DNA of 13,375 bases, from positions 640,561 through 653,935 of the forward strand of contig CAMPET010000004.1 in NCBI GenBank assembly GCA_946803715.1, in the 5' to 3' direction. Numbering within the stretch: position 1 is the stretch's first letter; every line of letters begins with the position of its first letter. Source of the stretch: Beroe ovata. Taxonomy: Eukaryota > Ctenophora > Nuda > Beroida > Beroidae. The notes beneath the pieces were generated by a model. The model saw only the letters and a program-made list of their open reading frames with translations. It had not been told where the DNA came from and ran no database searches. Positions 1-7,117 of the stretch are shown one piece after another. Made by a program: the position numbers and the translations under genes.

Positions 1-48
1 CTCACACACACACACACAAGCACACACACACACACAAGCACACACACA
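1..48. repeat. (CA)n microsatellite at left edge
   Basis: The sequence is a run of CA dinucleotides interrupted by two AAGCA units. It forms the left edge of the window, so the contig or window may simply stop in a repeat. Confidence 0.95.
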
Positions 49-614
49 GACCGTATCTCACACGGTTAAGATGGTTTAACGCGATAGCACCGTCATTATC
101 AGCGTTATGACTGATATCACGTCACAACATGCTCCCACTAATTGTATAACTTCCGTGATTAACAATTGCTATATTGCACGTCACAACACACATACACACA
201 CACACATATACCTATAACCTATGTACCAATTTCTGTGTGTTTTTGCGTTGCGAAACAGTCGAACTGTCACAATCAAATTGGATTGCTCTATTGTTTAGCT
301 CCAATGTTGTCATTACCGTTATCATTTCCGACAATTTCACTCTCTCTCTAGAGAATAATACAGCACATTTCCCTTCGCCAGAATCAATTGACTACGAGTT
401 GAGGTCTGTTATAGATGTTATATTACTGAGGTTAAAGTGTAGGCTTCATACTCTGTGGTTTTATCGATGTACAGACGTATCAGTGTATGTGGGTTTTTCA
501 ATCAAAATGTGACCGGTAATCATGAGTCATGACGCTCGTCACACCTCTTTCCATCCATGAGTGATTTGACAACCAGGATGTTTTAGAACATATTTCGTCA
601 TATTTACCGGTGTT

Positions 615-697
615 TCTCTAATCTCTTCCTTGACTTATTTCCGGATGAACATAATCTCTCTAATCTCTTCCTTGACTTATTTCCGGATGAACATAAT
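615..697. repeat. Perfect tandem duplication, 41 bp at period 42
   Basis: Bases 615-655 are repeated exactly at 657-697; the unit runs from TCTCTAATCTC to GAACATAAT. Two identical copies imply a recent local duplication or polymerase slippage. No coding role is visible. Confidence 0.95.
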
Positions 698-1260
698 ATA
701 CCATGCGCATCTTCTAGCGTGCGTTATCCAATGAAGGTACAGTATCGCAAGAACATTAAGTCGCATTGAACATATTGCTTCATATGATAAAGCTTCAGAT
801 ATTACGCATATTTAGGCTGTAAATCTGTCTTGACTAAATCGATCTTGACTTATAGTACCTGATAATGATATTAAATATTGTTGAATACCGGCTTTGGATG
901 ACGTGACGCCATTTGACAGCTCTTAGACCGAATTTTGGTGAAGTGAATTGACAGCTCCCAGATCCTTATGTCAATCGATCACTTTGGTGAATTCTTTGAT
1001 TGTCACGTTACATTACCAACACCATCAAACGTGAGGGAACTGGAAAATGCATTAATTCTAGAAATGGACAGCTTCAATGCGACTTGATTCAACTACCGTT
1101 CTTGCTTCATGTTGTACGAACTTCTGTAGTTACTATGAGATCAACATATATAAATCTCAATATTCTCGATATTATTGTTATGCCAGTCAATGCACAGTTG
1201 TTCCTCATCCATTCAACCTTTGCCTGCTATGATCTACCCTGTGTGACACTTATGCAAACG

Positions 1261-1387
1261 CACACACGTACGTCGTGGACGGTACGTGCGCGCGTCTAGT
1301 TAAATGTCAGCCGCGCGATGCGCGCGCCTTAATATAATTACAGTTTCGCGCAATAACTGTCGCAAAAATATATCCGCGCGCTACAGA
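1261..1387. other. CG-rich patch upstream of the secreted-peptide candidate
   Basis: Dense CGCG and GCGC words (for example around 1288-1297 and 1311-1327) stand in otherwise AT-rich DNA, about 110-240 bp upstream of the candidate start codon at 1498. Similar words occur in the repeat modules at 7436-7615 and 8122-8317. The patch could therefore be promoter-associated or a repeat fragment; the sequence alone does not decide. Confidence 0.4.
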
Positions 1388-1468
1388 AAAGACGATGCAG
1401 CAGCATATAATGAAGATTGAAGACCTTGTTCCAATGATTTTGTACCTCTACCTGATAGCTTTACCTAA

Positions 1469-1475
1469 TATAAAA
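1469..1475 (+). promoter_or_regulatory. TATA-like box or spliced leader region before the peptide candidate
   Basis: TATAAAA lies 23 to 29 bases before the ATG at 1498. If it is a TATA box, the 5' UTR would be almost absent, which is unusual. The following ATCTCCTCAG (1475-1484) could instead be a splice acceptor, so that the ATG would sit in a second exon. This is weak evidence and would need transcript ends. Confidence 0.25.
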
Positions 1476-1497
1476 TCTCCTCAGTAGCAAATCCAAC

Positions 1498-2545
1498 ATG
1501 TCTCTATTCAGCAACATCAGCATCTTCCTCACACTTATAGGTATGCTTCAAAACAAGATCTATAGTTAAGACTGTTTAAATCCAACACCAATCTGCAGTC
1601 TGCTCTTTAACTGGTAGGTAGATTTTGATGAAATCTAATCACTGTTTTCCATCAGTTTTGATTCAAGGAATGAGCATCGATCTCGAGACAGAAACAGAGT
1701 CTGATTTGAGCGTGAAAGAGTTATTAGCTGACCTACCAGAAGATGCTGTTATCATAAGATCTAGAAGGAGGGTGTTCAATCACTGCGGTGTAAGTACAAT
1801 ACAAATCAATGAACACTGGCGTCTTGCTATATCTGTTCGTGACCGACTGGTAATTTGATAAATATCAATAGATGTGACCCTAACCTAACGACGCTAATTT
1901 CAGAGTTGTTCCCTTTGCGTGCAGTACGGAGGGGAAGCAAGATGTCTTCACTCGAACAGACCATGTAAGTAAGAATATATCGATTACAAATTAATAGTCC
2001 CTAACGGCGCCATGGCTTAGTTGGTTAAAGCGCCTGTCTAGTAAACAGGAGATCCCGAGTTCGAATCTCGGTGGTGCCTATTTTGGCAGCTACAACTGGA
2101 GTCCGACAGTGATTTGGGACAAATTCATTTTATGAAACCTACGGGAGCATGGCATCCAAGTTTGCTATAGTTCACTCGTCGCAAACTTGAATTCAGAGCA
2201 AGACTGTAGTATATAGAGCAATTCGAGTCAAATTCTCCTTCACACTTTGGAATCGAATTTCAATAAAAAACGTGAAGGTTTTTCTAATGTACGGCATCAA
2301 CTATCGGCATTAGCTTCTACACATACTGATAAACTACTAACGGCGCCATGGCTTAGTTGGTTAAAGCGCCTGTCTAGTAAACAGGAGATCCCGAGTTCGA
2401 ATCTCGGTGGTGCCTAATTTTGTCCGAAACAGGAGTTTTCGCTACCGTATGTCGATTCCATTAGTTAAACAAGCTAATTTTCAGGATTACAGACAACACA
2501 GAAACCATGAGGAAGCGAGATTCGATGTTGTGCTGCTTTAGCTAA
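1498..2545 (+). CDS. Candidate small secreted cysteine-rich peptide precursor (4 exons)
   Basis: I do not recognise the family. Proposed exons are 1498-1540, 1656-1789, 1904-1964 and 2493-2545, stop TAA at 2543. The joins keep frame: phase 1, then 0, then 1. Introns 1 and 2 are 115 and 114 bp with GTATGC or GTAAGT donors and pyrimidine-AG acceptors. The model is 96 residues. Residues 1-21 form a signal peptide with core IFLTLIVLI, which is itself completed by the first splice junction. An acidic segment (about 22-46, rich in E, D and L) follows. RSRRR (49-53) fits a furin-type R-X-R-R site. The tail has Cys at 58, 61, 64, 73, 93 and 94. This order resembles prepropeptides of secreted hormones, defence peptides or other processed peptides in general; no function is assigned. 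The ATG has A at -3. The last exon is least certain, because a nearer acceptor at 2485 would give an immediate stop. Intron 3 contains two tRNA genes. No AATAAA is seen after the stop. Confidence 0.5.
2006..2079 (+). tRNA. trnT-AGU: tRNA-Thr (AGT), copy 1
   Basis: All parts of a nuclear tRNA are visible. The acceptor stem GGCGCCA pairs with TGGTGCC, with one G-U pair. The D-arm lies within TGGCTTAGTTGGTTAAAGCG. The anticodon stem CCTGT/ACAGG encloses loop CTAGTAA, with anticodon AGT, read as IGU after editing. The T-arm is CCGAG-TTCGAAT-CTCGG, and the discriminator is T. CCA is not encoded. The internal A box (TGGCTTAGTTGG) and B box (GAGTTCGAATC) are Pol III promoter elements, and a TTTT run just after 2080 is the terminator. 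It lies in intron 3 of the secreted-peptide candidate, same strand. Confidence 0.97.
2262..2267 (+). promoter_or_regulatory. AATAAA polyadenylation-like signal between the two tRNA genes
   Basis: A canonical AATAAA sits in intron 3 of the peptide candidate. If used, a transcript that ignores the donor at 1965 would end here and code a short tail (Pro-Cys-Lys-stop) after exon 3. It may equally be a chance hexamer in AT-rich DNA. Confidence 0.2.
2342..2415 (+). tRNA. trnT-AGU: tRNA-Thr (AGT), copy 2
   Basis: This is identical over all 74 bases to the copy at 2006-2079, 336 bp downstream, with the same cloverleaf, anticodon AGT, A and B boxes, and a TTTT terminator just after the gene. Only a few flanking bases (TAAC before, TA then T-rich after) are shared, so the unit of duplication is hardly larger than the gene itself, or the flanks have diverged while the gene was conserved. 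Confidence 0.97.
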
Positions 2546-3052
2546 AGACATGTACTTGGTGTTATTTATTTCATTTCTTGTTTTATCGTGCAAACATATT
2601 ATTTACTTGAGCGTATTATATGCGTATTTGAAATGTCATGTATTTTATCTTTTTAAAGAGAAGCTGGAGTGTACGTGTGTGAGTGTACATATTGGGAGCA
2701 AAGGTGTTGAAATGCTGGTAATTTGTTGATAACTTCATTGCAGCAAAAGGTGTACATTTATTGGACATTCAGTATACATCGAGACTATGAAGTATCCGAG
2801 TGTTCTTAGCATTGAATGTAACCTAATTCCCGATGTAGTTTCTGAACAGTAACATTCACAGCCTAAAATACAACCTTACAATAAGTATTCATGTTCATGA
2901 ATGACATATTCATTATTTCGGCACTGTAATTGAAGAGGGCGGGAGATGATAAGATTAATTTGGCAACAAGAAGCTCAGAATTATACCGAATAGCAAAGCA
3001 ACCAAATTGTACAAATGACGTACACGGTACAAAAGCACCCATCACTTTCGTT
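2546..3052. other. Non-coding stretch between peptide candidate and minisatellite
   Basis: No family, RNA gene or repeat is recognised. If ILK continues leftwards, this is ILK intron on the minus strand; otherwise it is intergenic. A 60-codon minus-strand frame at 2863-3045 has no recognisable features. Confidence 0.5.
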
Positions 3053-3410
3053 AAACTGACGTAGGAATGCGATGGAATTCGTTGACACCATTACGTCATG
3101 ACAGGCCTGTTTGACGAATGGGGCACATATTCGTCATAACTTCTTGACACCACTTCATAACTGTGACGTAGGAATGCTAACGATGCAATTCGTTGACACC
3201 ACTTCGTCATAACAGGCCTGTGTGACGAATGGGGTACCTTTTCGTCACAACTTGCAGACACCACTTCATAACTGTGACGTAGGAATGCTGACGATGGACT
3301 TCCTTGACACCAGTAGTCGAAACATGCATGTGTGACGAATAAGGAGTCATTCGTGAATACTTGCTGACACCACTGCATGACTTTGACATAGGAATGCTGT
3401 CGATAGCAAA
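3053..3410. repeat. Minisatellite, three units of exactly 111 bp
   Basis: Units start at 3078, 3189 and 3300, each beginning TTCGTTGACACC or a close variant and ending GTAGGAATGC plus a short spacer. A partial unit end precedes the first (about 3053-3077). Each unit itself holds two related halves: GACACCA..TTC..ATAAC then TGTGACG, with AGGAATG at the end of the second. This points to an ancestral repeat of about 55 bp. Because 111 is a multiple of three, minus-strand frames stay open through the array, giving long open frames that are probably not genes. Confidence 0.93.
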
Positions 3411-3621
3411 ACCCGGCACCAATGTCCAGTACGACAGAATATATTATACACGGTCAATCTTCAATTAAATGTACATTGGACAGCGCAAACAACACAATTG
3501 ATTAGTATCACAAAGAATACAAGGTACAGTGTACACACTACACAGATAAGTAGCAAAATTTACATAATAGAAACTACCCAGTACACAAGTCACATACACA
3601 TTGTACAATATACACACATAC

Positions 3622-6306
3622 CGTTTTTTGAGTGAAGCACATTGTGTAGTGTACCCAGTGGAATGTACTCGCTGATCACAGCTATATTTGGCGGGTGGGA
3701 ACACATTCCGATAACGGGTAGAATGTTGAGGTGGGTAAACAGCCTGCGGGAGAGGAGAATGGGCTGAAATCATTGGGAAGAGTACATCATTGGTGGTTAG
3801 AGATTGAAATTGGAATTGGGTTCTTTTTAGGGCCTTGTAATTGTAGTCATGGTTGGTGACGAAAAATTCGTGGACATTTCTCTAACCTCAGTTTAGGCAC
3901 TTCCTCATTGAACTGTTTGAGCTGCTGTGTTGAGAGGTTCTGGTTGCGCAGCTTCTTGACACACACTTGGTACTGACCCCAAGTTCCTTTGTATATCTGA
4001 TAGGTAGTGGTTACTGGTTGGTTTTAGCAGTGAGTTATAAGTTAGTAGTTAGTGGTTAGCTAGTAGTTAGTTGCTAGCTGGTAGTGAGTCGTTAGCTAGT
4101 AGTTAGTTGTTAGCTAGTACTGAGTTGTTAGCTATAGTAGTGAGTTGTTAGTTTTCATTTTTAGTTAGTCATTTGTTTGATGGGAATTTATGGAATGTGC
4201 AAGTGACAGCCACGATCGGAATGTTTGAAATGTGAAGGGGGCAGGTGACATTTACTGAAGAAGTACACAACTTTCTATTTATAACTACTTATAAATATGC
4301 AGTATAATTTTACTGAAATCATATTTATACACTATTTTATTCGGGATACTGTTATAACAGCTGATGTCAGTCCAAACTGACACTCCATACTGACAGTTAA
4401 CACTCTCCACACTCTACTACACTGACACTCACCTCGCCGACACTCCCACTTCCCACTTGTTCCCCAACCGTTATGGTCCTGAAGTCTATCTCCGGCTGTC
4501 GACAGTACAGATCTAGATCTGGTGTTAGACAGAGTTACAGTAGGTACTTTATAGTGTATACATTCATCAGTGTACAATGTACGCTAGTACACTGTAAACG
4601 ATACACATTACACGCAGATGACAGAGATAAGCAGAATTAGAATGATGTGATCATGGAAGTGAATTCAAAATAGAGTTTCGTGGTATCTCCCACCCGAAAC
4701 ACACTATGCAATTGTTAACCCCCTCACCCCTGTCCCTCGAACATACTTGCTCTTTTCTTCTTCTTGGAGTCCTCCTTGAATGGAATTATATCGAGGTTCT
4801 GTCCGAGTTTGATCGCTTTCTCCGAGAGTTTTTGTTTGAGTGCCGTCTTGGCACGGTGTAAGGGTGTTTCACCGTACTTGTTTGCCATGGCAACGAGTGC
4901 TCCTGCAGAAACCAGATCCTGGAATAGGGGGGAAATTCAAAGTCTTATCCTCGTCAATGTCGGGGCACACCATGACCGTGGTGTTTTCACCTCTATAAGG
5001 CGCGCGACGTTTCGCGCGCCTGACTATTCGCGCGTCACGCGATGTGCTTTTTAAGTGCTGACAATTTACGCGCATTCCCACGAAAATGAAGCTTGAGCCA
5101 GCGCTGGTCACCGAATCGCCGCGTAAATACCCCCAAAGGATTTAGCACTCCAAAATGATTTAATTTGAATGGGTAGACAATTCGATTGCGCAGCTCTGAC
5201 CATGCATGACTGATGACGGCGGCCTAATGCTCACGCGCGCGCGCCGCAAAAGTAAAAACTGCCGTGTAATGTGGAGATTCCACATGAGACTATTTATCAT
5301 TAATTAGAATTAAAATTCAATGATTTGGAAATACTAATATATCAGCGTTACATCCGGATAAATTTCAACCTGTTTTGCTTACAGGGAACGCCGCGCATNT
5401 TCAATGTACAATACAGAGTGCAATGTAGTCACAGCATAATACACTCTAAATGCATGCTTACATCACTCTTTTCTCCGTAATACATGCATATGCACATTTC
5501 TCAAACTTCCTTAACCCAATACTCATCACAGAAAACACAAACCTTGTACAGAATTTCCTGTTGTCCGAAGGACACTGCAATGTGAAGTGGTGTATCCCCG
5601 CCCATATTGCTGGCGTTGACTTTAGCTGCCCTTGTACACAGCATATCCACAACCTTGGTCCTGCCATACCTTGTTGCCCAGTGAAGGGGCGTGAATCCGT
5701 GTCCATCCCTGAGAGTGTGTGGGTTCAAACTCCGTTAATAACGCAATATTGGATAAATATTAGTGTTATAGTACTAGTACAGTGTACTATCAAATGAGAG
5801 TTATAGGAGCCTGGAGTTACAAGCTTGTTTGAGTTACTGCTCTGTGTAACATAATACACTGTAGATAGTGTAGAGGGAAGTGGTAGAAATGCTCACATAA
5901 GCATGTACTACATTCTTCGGTAGGCATAGCTGTTGATTGATGCTCTTACTTAGTATCATAGGAGACTTATCACGTGACATATGTGTCATGTTGGTCACAT
6001 GTCTACACTTAACATTTAGTGATAATGATATCATGATACCATATGAGAGCAAATAGCCACATTCATATAGTTTGGGAAATATATTGTGATTCTTCAATTT
6101 GAAGATTTGGTCATTGCAGGAGATCATTGCATATATGAGACTATGAGAAATCAAACAGACACTATAAACTTACAGAGATTCTGAATTTATAGAGAAACTC
6201 ACCCTCTATTTACATCATTTTCTGCCCGAGAGAGCCATTGTCTCACAAAGCTCTCATCTCCTTCCTTACAAGCAGTGTAGATGTCTTGGGCATCCGAACC
6301 ATACAT
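3622..6306 (-). CDS. ILK: Integrin-linked kinase, partial (ankyrin domain and kinase N-lobe)
   Basis: ILK is the ankyrin-repeat pseudokinase that joins PINCH and parvin at integrin adhesions. Exons in transcript order are 6306-6203, 5708-5543, 4918-4747, 4518-4433, 3996-3887 and 3743-3622. All six keep GT-AG borders, and every join is in frame except that one exon is missing after 5543. The ATG at 6306 follows an in-frame TAG nine bases upstream. Exon 1 matches the ILK start (DIYTACKEG, then ENDVNRG). Exon 2 has ankyrin cores HGFTPLHWA and GGDTPLHIAV. Exon 4 has NKYGETPL and the ILK linker GQNLDIIPFKED. Exon 5 starts the kinase at IDFRTITVGEQ with loop GSGSVG. Exon 6 has KGTWGQYQVCVKKL, with the beta-3 lysine, and FNEEVPKLR. 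Exon 7 has HLNILPVIGMC and ends in LHSKN. Sequence equivalent to human residues 86-117 (part of two ankyrin repeats, phase 0-0) is absent between exons 2 and 4, where N 5399 lies. The catalytic C-lobe is not found down to base 1. Confidence 0.95.
3997..4432. other. ILK intron with 36-bp degenerate tandem repeat
   Basis: Within this intron, units beginning GTTAGCTA start at 4055, 4091 and 4127, an exact period of 36 bp, made of shorter TTAGTNG/TAGCTAGTAG words. Nothing else is recognised. Confidence 0.8.
4568..4594. repeat. Short inverted repeat in ILK intron
   Basis: CAGTGTAC at 4568-4575 is mirrored perfectly by GTACACTG at 4587-4594 around an 11-base loop. It is small enough to be chance in a region rich in TACA/TGTA words. 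Confidence 0.5.
4919..5542. other. ILK intron interval that should contain a missing exon
   Basis: This lies between ILK exon 2 (donor at 5542) and the next visible exon (acceptor at 4919). A 96-nt phase 0-0 exon is expected here, and no matching sequence can be found in any frame. The interval holds an N at 5399, a CG-rich hairpin (4998-5021) and a second CG-rich patch near 5234-5247. Confidence 0.7.
4998..5021. repeat. CG-rich perfect hairpin, 10-bp arms
   Basis: AGGCGCGCGA (4998-5007), loop CGTT, then TCGCGCGCCT (5012-5021) form a perfect inverted repeat. Further CGCG words follow to 5040. It lies in an ILK intron and is probably the core of a repeat element or a strongly structured site. 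Confidence 0.85.
5709..6202. other. ILK intron 1
   Basis: The donor on the minus strand is GTGAGT (6202 down) and the acceptor is CTCTCAG (ending 5709). A small inverted repeat, ATAGTAC (5768-5774) with GTACTAT (5784-5790), is the only structure noticed. Confidence 0.7.
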
Positions 6307-6610
6307 TGTAACCTACTTTGGGACTAAATTACCTACATGATCAATCAAACAGTTTACAATATCAGATCATCTGAATTGAAGAGGGGATAAATTCAAGTTG
6401 TGAATGCTCAATAATTCTATTTTCTATTGCTTGAGGAGTCAGGAATGACTTTTCATCTTACTTGAATGTAACAAAGATAAGGAATGAAGTTATCAGCTAC
6501 AATTTCGAATTGACTGCACAACAGTGACAGTTATATACATGTAACTGATTCAGAGTGGCTGTAACGAACTCAATTCAGTTGTATAAGTGGAGTTATATCA
6601 AAGAGTTGCA
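6307..6610. promoter_or_regulatory. Putative shared divergent promoter interval
   Basis: These 304 bp separate the ILK start codon (minus, 6306) from the candidate plus-strand start at 6611. Head-to-head spacing this short suggests a bidirectional promoter. I see no clear TATA box or known operator, so the call rests on position only. Confidence 0.35.
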
Positions 6611-6674
6611 ATGTCAGAGGACAACAAGGATTTGACCAACTCCTTGAACTCAACTTCAGTGCCTTGGCTAAGAG
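6611..6674 (+). CDS. Possible first coding exon of an unknown small gene
   Basis: ATG at 6611 opens 21 codons (MSEDNKDLTNSLNSTSVPWL then R) followed by a strong donor, G|GTAAGA, at 6675, phase 1. The composition looks like a protein N-terminus, not random AT-rich DNA. Two possible continuations exist. One uses an 80-bp intron and acceptor TTTTACAG ending 6754, giving four more codons and a stop. The other uses the long pyrimidine tract and acceptor TTATCCAG ending 8501, giving about 26 residues to TAG. The repeats and Ns between them could also hide the real exons. I do not recognise the protein. Confidence 0.35.
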
Positions 6675-6727
6675 GTAAGACAACACGAATGCCTTTCCCT
6701 AATTAGGAAAACAGATTATTTTCTAAT

Positions 6728-6883
6728 AAAACAAATTGTATATATTTTACAGCATTGAAACCATAAAATCCTGTCAAAAGCTTAACAAGTGTATTTACCT
6801 GTATCATATCGCAAGAAACAACCACCTCTGAAATTCTGAAAATATATCTTACTCCAGCATTGTAGGGTCAACCTATTTTATTA
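6728..6883. repeat. Repeat P, copy 1
   Basis: A stretch of about 156 bp (AAAACAAATTG to CCTATTTTATT) recurs at 6962-7117 with roughly 11 differences by eye. It runs into an ATT-rich tract ending at the N at 6923. Confidence 0.9.
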
Positions 6884-6922
6884 TTATTTATTATTATTTA
6901 TTATTTATTTATTTATTATTAT
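6884..6922. repeat. (ATT/ATTT)n low-complexity tract
   Basis: TTATTATTTATT-type repeats run directly into the N at 6923. The same kind of tract resumes just after the N at 7867, which matters for reading the region between the two Ns. Confidence 0.9.
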
Positions 6923-6961
6923 NCGCTTCGCGGCCAGGCTGGGTGGAAAAAATTAAAAATT

Positions 6962-7117
6962 AAAACAAATTGTTTATATTTTACAGCATTGAAACCATGA
7001 AATGCTGTCAAAAGCTTAACAAGTGTATTCACCTGTATCATATTGCAAGAAACAACCACATCTGAAATTCTGAAACTAAATCTTACTCCAGTATTGTAGG
7101 GGCATCCTATTTTATTA
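6962..7117. repeat. Repeat P, copy 2
   Basis: This is the second copy of the 6728-6883 segment, about 7 percent different by eye. Here it runs straight into repeat A at 7117 without the ATT tract. Confidence 0.9.

Larger units (their letters stand above)
49..1497. other. Intergenic region, no supported gene
   Basis: Apart from the 41-bp tandem duplication at 615-697 and the CG-rich patch near 1261-1387, I see no gene here. The open frames are short, low in complexity, and show no family signature on either strand. I looked specifically on the minus strand for the missing kinase C-lobe exons of ILK and did not find them. Confidence 0.6.

Noticed and set aside
174-512. Plus-strand open frame of 112 codons
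   Set aside because: It begins in a CA-repeat-derived His/Thr stretch, has no recognisable domain, and has no splice or promoter support. It is likely chance.
1000-1299. Plus-strand open frame of 99 codons
   Set aside because: It starts at TTG rather than ATG, ends in the CG-rich patch, and shows no family features.
3053-3410. CRISPR-like array
   Set aside because: The repeat is a long tandem minisatellite without unique spacers, in eukaryotic DNA.
3091-3422. Two minus-strand open frames with repeated peptide motifs
   Set aside because: They are by-products of the 111-bp tandem repeat, whose period is a multiple of three; there is no independent sign of coding.
3465-3773. Minus-strand 102-codon frame
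   Set aside because: It is a wrong-frame reading of the ILK exon at 3622-3743 and the adjoining intron. The correct frame gives the ILK motif HLNILPVIGMC.
4332-4577. Minus-strand 81-codon frame
   Set aside because: It overlaps the real ILK exon 4433-4518 in another frame. The phase from the preceding exon and acceptor at 4519 favours the frame containing IDFRTITVGEQ.
4764-5054. Plus-strand 96-codon frame
   Set aside because: Antisense shadow of the ILK exon at 4747-4918.
4919-5542. Search for the missing ILK ankyrin exon around the N at 5399, including a GTAAGC donor near 5385 on the minus strand
   Set aside because: The sequence before that donor (CG-rich) does not resemble the ankyrin segment expected.
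5450-5797. Plus-strand 115-codon frame
   Set aside because: Antisense shadow of the ILK ankyrin exon at 5543-5708.
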